From NCBI RefSeq assembly GCF_037042905.1, contig NC_087259.1, positions 24,042,501-24,106,500 on the forward strand: a stretch of DNA of 64,000 bases, given 5' to 3'. A program made the position numbers and the translations under genes. The stretch is from Lytechinus pictus (Eukaryota > Echinodermata > Echinoidea > Temnopleuroida > Toxopneustidae). Shown in pieces: positions 21,446 through 33,919 of the stretch. Position 1 is the stretch's first letter; each line of letters starts with the position of its first letter. The notes below the pieces were generated by a model. That model saw only the letters and a program-made list of their open reading frames with translations. It was not told where the DNA came from and made no database searches.

Positions 21446-23321
21446 TTCTTATTTATGAAGTTTATAAAGTGAACCGCTTCCAAAACATCTTTACCAGCTT
21501 AATTTATCATTTGAGAATGCGGGTGAGAACGTAACAAGAATGATTGCATTTTCATTTTATAATTATTTTTCTGTATGTTATTCAGCATGATCTATTCGCA
21601 ATGATAACACTTTAACATAGGTCAAAATTTGCGGCATGATGATATTCATGTTGATATTTCCATCCTAAAAAATCCGCAGACATATATGCTTTGTGCATAT
21701 TGAATATAACTTTTTATTTGTTATTGAAATTTGATAAGGTGAAAATGGTAAGAAAAATTATTTCCATTTTTGCATCACGAAATAAAATGTTTACATGTCT
21801 TCGACAAGCACACAGTTTCATTGGTAGGAGTTAATGTAAAGAAATACGGTAACATTTCTCCGTCCTATTTACATTAATATAATGGAAAGTAAACAACCTA
21901 GAATGGTTTTTTTTTATCATTTTTTTTTAAATATTTGATAAAATTTGTGTTAGATGTTGGTAGTGTGGCTTTTGGTAAGCACGCTTTGATCAAATACCTT
22001 TTGTGTTGAAGCCAACGGCATTCGAGATGACGAGCTTCTGAAGTCTGACACCAGCTATATCCTTGCTCTGTACGGAGACAGCTCTCAATATCTCATTTTA
22101 GCAAAAAGTATTTTAGTTGTATAATGATAACATGTTTGTTTTATATGTATTCGCACTGTTAAAAAACCCTGATTTTACAGGGGGAAAACAGAAGATTTTG
22201 CAGAAAGCAATAACAGAATCATTCTGTAAATTCATAAAACGGGATTTTTTCTGCAATTTAACAGAACAGGTCTGTTCAAAAAGGGGAAAAGGGTGTTTTC
22301 TTTAAGGAAATTTGTAAGGTTCCATGCACCAAATACAAATTTCCTGTAGGATTACGCAATCTGGTAAGATTACAGACGTTCTCGAGACTCTGCTGCAGGA
22401 ACTTCTTTAATTTTAAGGATCAATTTTCTAATAGTGCGGTTTCAGTGAGAACTGCATCCCCATGCGGAGAAAGAGAAACGTATTGGCAGGAAACAGACTG
22501 GGATTTCAATAGAATCATGTATCATCTGCGAAAAAAAGATGGGAGCAACAAAAAGGCGAAATGAATAATTGATAATTATAATTGAATAAGTAGTTCGCCA
22601 TAGATTTGCATGTAAAAGTTCTGAGCGGCCAGATTCAATACATCACGATTATTTAATAAATATTTTTTTCTTTTTACGATTACTTTTTCATTTCAATTTT
22701 TATTATTGTTATTTATTTAAATTTTTTACTGATTCATTATTTGATTCATTTATTTTTTACTTATTTGTTATTACACATTTATTTTCATTTACTTTAATTA
22801 CTAGTACTTAATTTATTGGGGGTGGACATTAATTCATGATGAGGAGTTACACCTCTTTCCACTTCTTCTCTCGTCAGGTCATAATATAGGGCTGAATATG
22901 TACAGCATAAGGCAAAAATCTCTTTAGTTTGAATACCGATAATAAAAGGCAATAAAAGTTTCAAATTGTATTTTCTGTCTGCTAATGAAGTATATTTCCA
23001 TAATAAGACAAAGACACGATCAGCTTTAAATCATGTATGATCGTACGATCAACTTGGCTTCGTGCATATTTTAAATTGAATTAAAACAAATATTATGCTC
23101 TCTTCTTGTTAAAGTGACTACTAGGATTTCTTGGCGAATTTTAGAGTGAATGAATGAATTGTAATATAATATATAATCACTCTTAATTAACTCTTGTTTT
23201 GAGCGACACCTTTTATCCAATGATTTCCCTTTGTCAAAATTAACTCCTTGATTAGTGACCAATTTCCCTCACTTTCACTTGTTTTTTCAAAATTAAAACA
23301 TTGAAATCGCTGATACAATAA
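21446..23321. other. No gene seen
   Basis: AT-rich. A segment at about 22158-22320 (CACTGTTAAAAAACCCTGAT, then GATTTTACAGGGGG) looks like the start of another MITE, but its far end was not identified. No supported exon. Confidence 0.4.
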
Positions 23322-23620
23322 AGGAATATCTAACGCCCTCATATCGAGTTGCCTGATTAATAAGGTCGTAAATCAATATTTTCATGGTTTTATCCCCTTC
23401 TTCACTTTGAGCTTGTGTGATATTCTAAAGCCCTCATATCGAGTTGCCTGATTTAATAAGGTGATATGTCAATATTTTCATGGTTTTATCCCCTTCTTCA
23501 CTTTGAGCTTGTGTGATATTCTAAAGCCCCTCATATCGAGTTGCCTGATTTAATAAGGTGATATATCAATATTTTTATGGTTGTTTCCCCTTCTTCATAA
23601 TTGAGCTTAAATGATAGTTT
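23322..23620 (+). repeat. Three-copy tandem repeat of about 100 bp
   Basis: CCCTCATATCGAGTTGCCTG, then AATATTTTCATGGTTTTATC and CTTCTTCACTTTGAGCTTGT, occurs three times (from about 23335, 23433 and 23528). The third copy is the most diverged. Confidence 0.85.
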
Positions 23621-24520
23621 TCTATATGAAGTCAATCAAGTTTCGACTTTTAAAATCTGAAGAAAAAAAAAGAAATCAACTAAAACCATGTCGTGTTCAT
23701 TAAGTTTATTGCCTCAAATACCCCTGATTACCACTTGTTAACAAACATGGATTAAGCCCATCTTATACCAAAATACCAGTGCCATTTTTTTGGGGTGGAA
23801 TTTTGCAAGAGGGCCGATAACACCCTGACATGTTAAGGCAGGGGTAGCGCCTGTGTATTTTGAGGACGGGAACGGATTTTTTTTAAAGGCATAATATACG
23901 CCCCATCTTTCTCCTTTGTATGTTTTTTTCCCCTTAAAGTTCCATTTCATTTGTTTGTTTTTCCTCTTATGATTATTCTTGACAACTTTGTGTTACAATC
24001 CACTAACCAATACCTCTCATTTAATACCGCTTTTCTCCCACACTTTCTGTTTTTTTCTTTTCATGACTTAAAATCATGTAGATGTACATAGTCCCCCCCC
24101 CCCCCCTTCCTCCTGGATTTTAGAGTGAAGTTAATGGACTGGAATATTGAATGCAAACCTATCGGATATAAGCAATGAAACTATACACTTTCTTCAAACA
24201 GATCTCATCAACATATCGATGAAACCAGCGAGACAGCCATTATTGATCATGTATGTCATGTAAGGCGATACTTGGTTTTGTATATTCCAAAGCCCTTTGC
24301 TACGGAATTAAAATTCCCTTTACCAGAGAGGGTCGATTGCCGTTAGTCCTTTAATTCCTTACAAGCACCAGTCAGAAAGCTAAGACAGTCAGTGGTACGT
24401 CTACTGAAAGAATGCAACAAGGATGACTGTAAATGCTGATTATCTATGAGCTCTGATAAAAAACACATTTCGATCATAACTGTTTACTTACAATTTACTC
24501 AAAGATGTCAATACCTCCTG
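23621..24520. other. No gene seen
   Basis: Mixed AT-rich sequence with a C tract at 24091. A 70-codon minus-strand ORF (23738-23950) has no recognisable motif or splice context. Confidence 0.35.
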
Positions 24521-24522
24521 CT

Positions 24523-24711
24523 TCAACAAGTTTCCACTTCTTCTTCCTTTTTGTCAAATTCCTCGGTTTTCTCCAACGCTTGGCTAAATTTCATTCTTAA
24601 TACAGTCTGCAGATCGATATGCGCCCCTCTCAAAAAGATGTTACTTCCGAGTCTTCGCCAAATCTCTGGAATGTTATCACTCGTGCATGTCGTGACGAAA
24701 GCTAGGGCAGC
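24523..24711 (-). CDS. Possible terminal coding exon, unrecognised protein
   Basis: On the minus strand, TGTGTGCACCTCAG followed by an open frame could be a splice acceptor and a last exon ending in TGA at 24525-24523. The frame reads about 60 residues, including NIPEIWRRLGSNIFLRGAHI, then a KFSQALEKTEEFDKKEEE-like charged C-terminus. It keeps more CpG than its surroundings and has a protein-like charge pattern. The WRRLG stretch faintly recalls death-fold helices, but nothing firm supports that. No partner exon was found. It may be chance. Confidence 0.25.
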   Translation of the reverse strand, partial: AALAFVTTCTSDNIPEIWRRLGSNIFLRGAHIDLQTVLRMKFSQALEKTEEFDKKEEEVETC

Positions 24712-24723
24712 TGAGGTGCACAC

Positions 24724-26317
24724 ATTGATCGACAGATATTAACTCTCGTGATGATCACTTCGCGCGAAATATTAACTTATCGAAATTTCACGTGTTATCA
24801 TATTCCACCCATCTATCAATCATAAGTTTCAGTTCATTGAAAGTGTTGATATGATAAAACAATGAAACAAGAAATCCCGGGAAATCGATTAGTTATCGGC
24901 TTGTAGGAGGCAAGTAGTCGCCATGGAGTGAATGAAGTAACCTTAAGGTCTCAACTTCCTACACGGATTTTTTGTTTCAACGAACAAACTGTTAAAAAAA
25001 AAATTGACGACACGGCGACAGAGCAAGCTACGTTCGGATGAAGAGGGAGCGAAAATTAAATTTGAAGCACGGAAGTGTTTACTGATGGGTCCGCTTTTCA
25101 ACGATGCGATGACGAGCAGTGATCAAGGAAATAAAAAGAGGGACAGACGACTTGTCAGTAAGGGCAAGGAACAGAGGTACACATATAGGCAGGGAGGCGC
25201 CACGGGGGGCATGCACCCCTGTGGATTTTCATGTAGTGAATATACACAAGAAAAAAGAGAAAAACAAAACCAAAGAGGAGAAATGGGAAGAAAGAAAGAT
25301 GAAGGAAAAAGAATATAAATATGAGAGGTCTGTGCCGGAGAATTCTATGATACTCCTTTAATTCAATGGAGAAAAAATATGACACCATATAAGTAGGTCG
25401 TCTGGCACCAATCCTCCCTCGCACCTTCCCAGCCTATAGTTCAGTTGTGGTGATCAAACGGGGAAAAATGAATAGGGGTGATGCTACAAGGGGCAAGTGC
25501 GACCGTGCCCCTGTGATTTTTCAAGTAGTGAAAAAAGAGGAAGGGGAGAGGTATAGAAAGAACAGAAGAAGAGTAGGCCTATAAAGAATAGTAGTCTGTT
25601 GTCGTGTAGCTATATAATATTCATTTGAGAACAATTTGTAAAAAAGGAATATAAAAAAAATAAGGGCGGAGTTGTGTAACTCCTCAATACCCAATATTCA
25701 AATCAGAAAAGGGCGTCACTTTAATGCTCCCCCCAAACACACACACACACACACCCACGCACCCAATATCAAAATACTACGGCGCCGCTCATATTGTTAA
25801 AAGCGTTCGGGATATCAAATATTGTTTTTTTCATCTGTGGTTTCCAAGAAAATATGAATACAGTATACCGTTTCGCTGCGTGTTTGCATAGCTCGTAAGA
25901 ATATTCTTGATCATATTTGCATTCATATACACATAAGATGTATAGACCTATATAGGCCTAATCGGGTTAAGGTTATCAATGATGTGTGACCGACATCTAA
26001 CTTGTCCATCAGTCTACTCAATTATTGACCATAGGCATGATAGACATAATTTTCTTGGAATGCGTTCTAAATGACAAAGAATAACTCGATTAATAATTCA
26101 TCAACACTTTCACTTGTATGATTAAGTGGACGCGCTATTATCCTTGATCAAATCAACAAATCCAATCCTCTAACACCTTTATTAACTTTCCATGTTTCTC
26201 ATCAACATAATGTGCTCTCTCCTAGTTCTAGGGAAAATCTTTGTAAGGAAAAAAAACTATTCAACATTTCTTCTCTCCTTAATTACACGTCCTCTTTTTT
26301 TTCTTCGTCATACATCT
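24724..26317. other. No gene seen; one local duplication
   Basis: Two related segments (25185-25290 and 25470-25560) share GGGGC(A/T)...CCCCTGTG, GATTTT(C/T)A(T/A)GTAGTGAA and a following AAAAAAGAG(G/A)AA purine-rich run. A (CA)n tract lies at 25737-25755. No exon-like coding was seen. Confidence 0.4.
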
Positions 26318-26550
26318 TGGGGACGTCGTGGTCTCGTGGTCAAGACTCTCGTCTTTCAATCTGAGGGACGTGAGTTCGATTCCCAACCATGGCGTGTTTT
26401 TTTTTCAGCAAGAAATTTACCCACATTGGCTGCACTCAACCCAGGTGAGATGAATGGGTACCCGGTAGGAAGAAATTCCTTGAATGCCTGAGCGCCTGTA
26501 GGCAGCACGGCTATATCCGGGGTAATAACAATAACAACATTATTGTAATG
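26318..26550 (+). mobile_element. tRNA-derived SINE
   Basis: The head GACGTCGTGGTCTCGTGGTC (A-box-like) is followed by GAGTTCGATTCCCAACC (B-box-like) at the spacing of a pol III promoter. The body reads CATGGCGTGTTTTTTTTTCA ... GTACCCGGTAGGAAGAAATT ... GGCTATATCCGGGGTAATAA and ends in an AATAACAATAACAAC simple tail. A fragment of the same family lies at 20345-20478. Confidence 0.75.
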
Positions 26551-27210
26551 CGCAGTTGAGTATTGCGCAATAATGTGCAGTTATTATTTTTACTGTCAAG
26601 CTCTTGTCTCAATCTTCTTCTTCTTCCTACTTCTCCTCCTATTCTTCTTCTTTTTCTCCCCCTTCATTTTCTTTATCAGAATACACTTCATCACTTGTCC
26701 AACGTGAAAAGTGTTCACGAAAATTAATTAAAGCTGCGCTGTTATATGGAACAATTTTGCTTTTCAGAAAGTATAAATCAATTCGGAATTCTTCATTCAT
26801 ATCAATATTGATATTTTTAATATGATTGATTTTCAATGTTCAATCGTTTTCCGACGCCTCGAATTCACTGAAGTGCATAGATCGAGTCATGTCGTTGTCA
26901 TGGCAACCATAATATCGGGACGCTACGTCCGTTAATACGATCTCATCCCGCTCTCCACACGCTACACAAACATAATTGCTGAGATTTGTCAGATTACAAC
27001 TGTCCTTCTTGAGTTATTTCCCCCCAAATGTATTTCTTTGGTATTTAGAGAGGAAAGTCGAGGGGAAATCTAAATTGTCAAAGTGTATTTAAATCACGAA
27101 GGGCTGGCAGGCGCGAATCCAGCTTGGGGGGGGGGGCGGATGGTCCGTGCTGGCCAAGCACACCCCGTAAAATTGCTACAAAACTAAAAAGAAAATAAAA
27201 AAAAGGAGAA
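26551..27210. other. No gene seen
   Basis: CT-rich run at 26605-26675, a G tract at 27126, otherwise unremarkable. Confidence 0.4.
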
Positions 27211-27213
27211 TAA

Positions 27214-28140
27214 CCCAAAATTATTCAACTCATGCACCAATTGAAAATGATTCAACTCATGCACCAAATGAAAATGATTCAACTCATTCACAAATTGAAA
27301 ATGATTCAACTCAAGCATCAATTGAAAGAGATTCAACTCATTCACCAATTGAAAATGACTCAACTCATTCACTAATTGAAAAGGATTCAACTCAAGCATT
27401 AATTGAAAAAGATTCCTCATGCATCAATTGAAAATGATTCAACTCATTCACCTATTGAAAAGGATTCAACTCATTCACCAATTGAAAAAAAGATTCAGCT
27501 CATGCATCAATTGAAAATGATTCAAATCATTCAACAATTGAGAACGATTCAACTCATTCACCAATTAAAGATGATTCAAATCATTCACAAATTGACAATT
27601 GTTCAACTCATGCATCAATTGAGAACGATTCAACTCATTCACCAATTAAAGATGATTCAAATCATTCACCAATGAAAAAAGATTCAACTCATTCACCAAT
27701 TGAAAATGATTCAACTCATTCACCAATTGAAAATGATTCAACTCATGCACCAATTAAAGATGATTCAACTCATGCACCAATTGAAAATGATTCAACTCAT
27801 GCATCAATTTAAAAAGATTCAACTCATGCATCAATTGAAAATGATTCAACTCATGCATCAATTGAAAATGATTCAACTCATTCACCAATTGAAAAGGATT
27901 CAACTCATTCACCAATTGAAAAAGATTCAACTCATGTATCAATTGAAAATGACTCAACTCATTCACCAATTAAAAATGACTCAACTCATTCACCAATTAA
28001 AAATGATTCAACTCAAGCATCAATTGAAAAAGATTCAACTCATGCATCAATTGAAAAAAATTAAACTCATGCATCAAATGAAAATGATTTAACTCATTCA
28101 CCAATTGAAAAGGATTCAACTCATTCACCTATTGAAAATT
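27214..28140 (+). repeat. 27-bp minisatellite, about 34 copies
   Basis: The unit is ATTCAACTCATKCACCAATT followed by GAAAATG. Because 27 is a multiple of three, reading frames stay open: DSTHSPIEN and IQLIHQLKM on the plus strand and FQLVNELNH on the minus strand. Indels in A runs and stop codons break every frame, and no flanking exon was seen. It is treated as non-coding. Confidence 0.85.
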
Positions 28141-29782
28141 ATTCTTATCCTGCTGCAAACACTAATTTTCAAAGAATTAATTGAGACGTGAATGGTTACA
28201 ATAGGAAATACAAGAATATTGAGAATTTGTATGAATTATGCGTTCTAATAAGCCAGTTCGTAGTTCCTTTCTGCGCATGATCAAAAGATTCTGCGCATGA
28301 TCAGAGGAAGGTCATTGGTACTGAAGTGACATGGTGGTTTAAAATTTAATGAGATAAGCACCAATTTTGATGCCTTGATTATTCATATATTCTTTTGAAT
28401 TGTGTTTTTCATTTACTTCCACAAAAAACAACAATGCGTCCACGAAGGACTGGTATTTCACAGTTTGCAAAGTATATTGTGCAACATGCTATAATATGCA
28501 TTCAAATTAGAAATGCAACAAATACCTTCATAAAATGTTCATTGGTGTGCTACTCTAGTCTATTCAATTTCTTCATCCTGCTATGTAAGGAATGCTTACG
28601 TAATATCTTGCTTTGAAATTTGCCTATCATATTGAAAGAAATGAAAGGTCATCATTTGACCAAAATTCTCCATATGAAGTAATTACGAACTGGTCTATTG
28701 TCACGGATACGGAAGAAATATCGTGAAGCCCAGGCCAAGATCTCCATAGGAGTGATGTTTAAAATTCGAGTTTAGATTAGAGTTCAACCAATCAAGGTTT
28801 AATCATCAGAATATCACCTCTGGTTCGAGGATTCAAATAACGGATATTAGCAGGAAAATATTACAAGAGGGAGAGGGGGAAGCAACAATTGCAATAATCG
28901 GGAATCATCGTTTCAGAAACGTATTTTGAATTCTCTTATCTTTTTTTGTCACGCAATGGGCACTGACGAACAGTGTGACTTTGCTCTTCATTTTTGGGAA
29001 CTATGGTTTTTAATTTTTAGGGTTTTCTTCCACTAGTATTACCGATCTTATGTAGAGGGGAAGAGAGAGAGTATATTTCTACAGATGCGTTAAGATTTTT
29101 CAATGAAACGAATGAGGGCAAATTAAGTCGAAATAGATTGAATTTGACTGCCGGAATAATCATGCCTTCATCGGAATGGGTGAGACTAATTTCTGACCGA
29201 GGCCTCATTAATTAGTTACATTGCCTATAAACATCAAACACTTGCTCAATTAGTAATACTCAAAGCACATTTAAAGTACGAAATTGCATCTTGGAAAGCG
29301 CCATATAAAGGGATTCCTCCGTTGCTATCCGGGGAAACCGCGGTGAGAACTTGCCTTCAATATTGATTGCTCTTTTTACTGGGCTATATCACCGAATAGT
29401 GATTACTAATAATTACGGGTAATCAACATAATATGCCACCATTATGATTCATCCGATGAAAAAAAAGCACTTTCATGAATGATTGAGTAATAAATCAGCC
29501 CCACCCCCTTGAAAATCGTTACGTGGCCCCTGATAATACAAAGAAGTTACAAAAATACACATGACGTAAAATTTTGCAAGTATTTATTCATTTTCTTCCC
29601 ACTGCTTTATCAATACCTTTTCATACAAAGTCATATGAATTAATTATTGTAGTGCAAAAATAAAGAATATGCAGTATTTACATATCATGTGAAGAAGGCG
29701 TAAACCCTCTGACGCTGGGGTTTGTGACGAAGCTCTGGTTTCAATTATCCATGTCGTCAGTTTTGACATGTAGGCCTGATGA
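28141..29782. other. No gene seen
   Basis: AT-rich. CCCCACCCCCTTGAAAATCG near 29500 matches the end of the G-tract element at 31515-31697, so a relic of that family is likely. No exon. Confidence 0.4.
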
Positions 29783-29976
29783 GTAGTCTGCAAGCACAGA
29801 CTCATATTTGACACTTCAACCAATTATACTATGTCTAGTCGTAAAGACTAGACGCCAAATTGTCTGTCTGTGTCCAGATACAGTACATAGTGAATCAAGT
29901 CTCACTACTTCAGACACTGAATTATGTACTATGCGAAAACCAAGGGTCTGTGCCTTCAGACTACAATAACCTGATG
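29783..29976. mobile_element. Small fold-back element
   Basis: GTAGTCTGCAAGCACAGACT at the left and GGGTCTGTGCCTTCAGACTAC at the right are inverted copies. An internal hairpin (GTCTAGTCGTAAAGACTAGAC) lies near 29833. Confidence 0.55.
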
Positions 29977-30716
29977 GCTACAGTCACATCTTCACAATCG
30001 ACCCCAGACTGACAAAATCAATGACGTCATTACCAATGGCACACAGTCGGTCGTTGGAGTTAGTTCCGTTGGTGTGACTGGATATAGGCTCTTTAACAGT
30101 ACACATGCACACATGTCACACATAAACAGAAAACATGAAGGTAAGTATTCTGTTAAAGTCTCCTTAACTCACGTGTTTTGGGTCTGAAACCTGATTGGCT
30201 AGAAATTTCGGTATGGTACACAGTTTAAGCTGACGGCGTATGTTTTCTATTATTATTATAATTTTAATTTTCATGAAAATTTTTATTTGCATAGCGCCAT
30301 TCATCTGTAAATACATCAAAGGCGCCGAAAAATGTTATGCCAATTGTTGTTATACGCAACTCTCATTTTGTGTAACTTGTACGTAATGTTTATATTTATT
30401 TTTTAATGATGACAGGCCTACATTCGTTTTTCATTAATTCCAGTTACGAATATGGTAATTTTCCACGGAATCCTGATTTCTGATATATGGAGCATTTTCA
30501 CAATGGTGTTGCCAGTGGATACCAAAGTTACATACAGTAATGAAAACTGTTATGTAATAGCTAGGGCCCAGGACGGGAGCAGTTCAAGTTATTATATACT
30601 CAAACCCTTTAAGTAATCGAAACTGTATAATCCCGATTGTCACATTACGAGGCCCATCATCATAACTATATCCATTGGCAAAACTATTTATTTATCTTGG
30701 TATTTAAAAGTTTGCT
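29977..30716. other. No gene seen
   Basis: AT-rich; no repeat border or exon recognised. Confidence 0.35.
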
Positions 30717-30902
30717 TTCCGGTGACATTTGCTCCTGCGACAATTTCTCCGGATTTAATTTCGTCTAAGATGTAGGGTTAGGTTGCAATAGGGTTTTTGA
30801 TAGGTTTAGGTTGGCTATAGTGTTTAACCCTGGGTTAAAGTTGGTCATTCGATTGGAATTTAGAGCGGCGCAATTATTGTCGCTGGAGCAATGTCATGGA
30901 AC
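30717..30902. mobile_element. Fold-back MITE (TGACATTTGCTCC ends)
   Basis: CCGGTGACATTTGCTCCTGC then GACAATT, and the right end in reverse complement CCATGACATTGCTCCAGCGA then CAAT, are inverted copies about 30 bp long. The interior has GGTTAGG-type repeats. No coding. Confidence 0.65.
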
Positions 30903-30939
30903 ATTTATTTCCATTAGTTTGAAAGGCAGTAGTACTAGT

Positions 30940-30962
30940 ATTGTTATCATTATTATTATTAT

Positions 30963-30995
<33 letters not shown>

Positions 30996-31006
30996 AAGTA
31001 GAAGTC

Positions 31007-31049
<43 letters not shown>

Positions 31050-31130
31050 AAGTAGAAGTAGAAGTAGAAGTAGAAGTCGTAGTAGTAGTAGTAGTAGTAG
31101 TAGCAGAAGTCGTAGTGGTAGTAGGCCTAA
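30940..31130. repeat. AGT/AGA triplet microsatellite
   Basis: (AGT)n with AGA and CGT variants. A 208-codon ORF crossing it (30811-31437) is a run of Ser/Arg from the triplets and is not accepted as a gene. Confidence 0.9.
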
Positions 31131-31514
31131 TTGCAGTAGTAATTACTATAGGGCCCACATACAATATTTCCCTTCATACCTTTCATTAATCAAATTCTCC
31201 CATAGCATTTCGCCTTCTTTGGTTATTTCCCATTCACCATCCTCATCATCTTCATCGTTGTTGTTGTCGTTGTTATGCAATCATTTTTATGATATCACCA
31301 GCTTCGCTCCTACGACGCTGTCGTTCACACACAATAGTGAGTATTCGCTCGTCAACCTACGGGGCTTCCAGCGACGCAGATGTATCACAAGCCTAACATT
31401 TATTCTAAATTCTAGACATCAAGAAACAGGGAATTAATGTAAAATTGGGCTTGCCGTACGTGGGCGTCGCTGAGAGAAAACTCGCTAAGTCCCTGCGAGT
31501 ATAAGTCGCACAGC

Positions 31515-31697
31515 AGGGGCCGCTGAAGCGGGGGGGGGGGGGGGGGGGGCTGAAGCCCCCCCCCCCCACTTTTTTCCAAAACCTTGTACAAAAACATAAA
31601 AATGACCATATGATTGTGATTTTTTGCATGGTCAGCCCCCCCCCCCCACTTTTGGCTCAGCCCCCCACTTTGAAAACCGTTCCGCGACCCCTGCACA
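31515..31697. mobile_element. G/C-tract fold-back element
   Basis: GCAGGGGCCGCTGAAGCGG plus a long G tract at the left, and CGTTCCGCGACCCCTGC at the right, are inverted. Further C tracts precede ACTTTTTTCC and ACTTTTGGCT. A related end, TTCCGCGGCTCCTGG, occurs at 59916-59931. Confidence 0.6.
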
Positions 31698-31764
31698 GGG
31701 ATTAGTTAATGAAACACACGTACATCGTACATCGCCAACGCCAGTCGACATTGTTTTTTGATTG

Positions 31765-31967
31765 GTTGGGATTTTTTACCTGATTGCTAAGAAAGCATGA
31801 ATGCTTGTAAGCAAGCAACCAGAGGACCGACGGCTTAAGGTCCTCTCCGAAGGACCTGGTAATGAGGATTAATGCCTTACCAAAGGGCAATAGCGCACCA
31901 AGTGTGAATCGAACCCGGGTCACCGGAATACGAATCCCCCGCTCTACCGACTGAGCTATCGCGCCTC
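31765..31967 (-). mobile_element. tRNA-derived SINE (Thr-CGT-like head)
   Basis: On the minus strand the head reads GCGCGATAGCTCAGTCGGTA then GAGC: an exact A box (TAGCTCAGTCGG). GGTTCGATTCA at 31915-31905 is close to a B box. The anticodon loop would read TTCGTAT (CGT, threonine). The acceptor stem pairs in part, but the T stem and the outer anticodon stem do not, so this is not a functional tRNA. A non-tRNA body follows (TTCGGAGAGGACCTTAAGCC) and ends in an A-rich tail, as in SINEs. Confidence 0.7.
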
Positions 31968-31969
31968 CT

Positions 31970-32170
31970 CAACATGGCGAGATACATTATCTCAAGTCAA
32001 CTTATGAAAAGGCTGGATAATGTAGATATGAAATTAAATCGTTCTCTCCATTTACTTTTTATGAAAATGTGCCAACATGACGAGATATCGTATCACGCTA
32101 TGTTGACATACAACATTTTGTATGTCGACTTGGCGAGGTAACTTATCTCGCCATCTCGACAGGTCGACAG
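31970..32170. repeat. CGAGATA/TATCTCG inverted-motif element
   Basis: Repeated short inverted pieces such as ATGGCGAGATACATTATCTC, GACGAGATATCG and AACTTATCTCGCCATCTCGA surround GTTGACATACAACATTTTGTATGTCGAC-like symmetry. A related segment lies at 34677-34783. Probably a small fold-back element. Confidence 0.5.
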
Positions 32171-32249
32171 CTTGAGTAGGACACATAACAAAATGAACAT
32201 CTACGAGTATGAAATAAAATGTGTGGTCCCTAAAAAAAGTTAGTTACGT

Positions 32250-32931
32250 CTATGGGTTTGGTTTAATCCTATGGGCAGCCATTTCATTATAATAATCCTG
32301 GGTTGCATCCACGCATTTTATCATGTCAGGGGTCATATCATCACGTGGTACCAGAGGTCTTGGGGCATTGAAACACGTGCTGTTTAGAGCCATATGATAA
32401 GGACCCCTCAGTGTACCGTCTTTCTTCTTGAGCGGGTGGAGACATCGCCAATCTAAGGAGCAGTCAGGAGAACTATCCCATTCAAGGAGACTCGGATTAT
32501 AGGGCATGCCAGTCGCCTCACACAGCTTAGGTAGCAGCTCGGCCGGGTGGTTTGCTAACTCATCCGAATCGATGATCACTGGGTTGGGATCGATGTTCTC
32601 GCGGACGTGTTTCCACAGGTCGAATTGGCACTTGTACATATAACCAGGCATCATGAACGGAACGTCGGTCGTCATGTCGAAGTTCTCGTCCTCGAAGGAA
32701 TTGCCCGGGTCCTCTCCCCGCATCATCGTCATGTTTTTGAGTTGTACCATGAGCAATCGGCGAAACGATGGAAACATACATTCTGGTCTGCGGATGAGGA
32801 AGACATGCTTGAAGTTAGACTCCTTGCAGGGCAGCGTGTCATAGAAGCCTGTGACGGCGTATGCCATGTCCTTGATAACATGCGATTTACCCGGTGGTAA
32901 AGAGTCTAGCTGGTTCCGAACACTGTCTCGT
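32250..32931 (-). CDS. Sulfotransferase-like gene, coding exon 3 (terminal)
   Basis: Acceptor AACTTTCAG, then ACGAGACAGTG; the split codon AT|A gives Ile. 226 further residues run to TAG at 32252-32250. The true exon extends 64 bases upstream of the first internal ATG (32867), adding RDSVRNQLDSLPPGKSHVIK. Confidence 0.88.
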
Positions 32932-33886
32932 CTGAAAGTTAAAGAAAAATATTGCCATTGCGTTATAATATGATGGTTGTTGTTTAGACATACACGATGG
33001 ACTCTAGATCAAGTTAATCCAAATTATGTCCCATCTTCGTTCAATATAGAAAAAAATAATCGCTTCTTGAAACAATTTCACATTCAATTTGCGTATAGGC
33101 CTATGTATTTAATAAGTGTTCTCACGGAAATAGGCACCTCGCCTCCAAACCCAATACCATCATTGATCTAAATAATGCAGAGCCCAAACTGCATCACTAC
33201 CTATCAGGCCTCTTCCAGATTTACATAGGCAAATAGTCCGCTTTTCATAACGATAGTAGATTTACAATATGTTAATTCCCAAATCAAAATTCAAGCGAAA
33301 GGATATAATTCTTAACTGCTACCCAAACTAGGGTCCATTACCCCCCCCCCCCCCCGCTCCACCACCACCCCACTGCCCATTTATTTTCTACTTTTGCCAT
33401 TACATGTATATCAAGTCTGCTGTCTCTTTTGATGCCAAGTTTTAGACAAGGGAGCGACGGTGACGAGGGTTGTCAGCTATAGCGATACAAAAAAAAAAAA
33501 AAGTTCAGTTATGCAGGCGACGCGTCGTTGCTAAGCCAGTGCATAAATTATATTTTCTTGAGTAAAGGTCCTAGCTACCAGCAGCCCCTAAGTTAGGAAT
33601 TACCATTAAAACGTAACCCAATTCGATCAGGAAGGTCAATTAGGCTCCACTAAAAACGGCAACATGTAATTTCTTGTCAGGTCACGTAGTCCGAGGCCTT
33701 ATAATTACTCCATCATCGGGATTACATCTTATTATTATCATTGCTATTATTAGAAATAGCAGTAGTAGTAGTAGTAGTATAGTATTAGTAGTAGTAGTAG
33801 TAGTAGTAGAAGTAGTAGTAGTAGTAGTAGTAGTAATAGTAGTAGTAGTAGTAGTAGTAGTGTAGTATTATTATTATTATTATTAT

Positions 33887-33919
<33 letters not shown>

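Noticed and set aside
27403-28092. Repeat protein encoded by the 27-bp minisatellite
   Set aside because: Frames are broken by indels and stops, and two frames on one strand and one on the other are equally open.
27214-28140. CRISPR-like array
   Set aside because: Units are contiguous without unique spacers, and the DNA is eukaryotic.
30811-31437. 208-codon Ser/Arg-rich ORF
   Set aside because: Dominated by an AGT microsatellite; the flanks of the ORF have no recognisable domain.
31535-31650. G-tracts as deliberate quadruplex regulators
   Set aside because: They recur at transposon borders throughout the window, which explains them without a regulatory role.
31893-31967. Functional tRNA-Thr gene
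   Set aside because: The T stem and half of the anticodon stem do not pair, and a SINE-like body follows.
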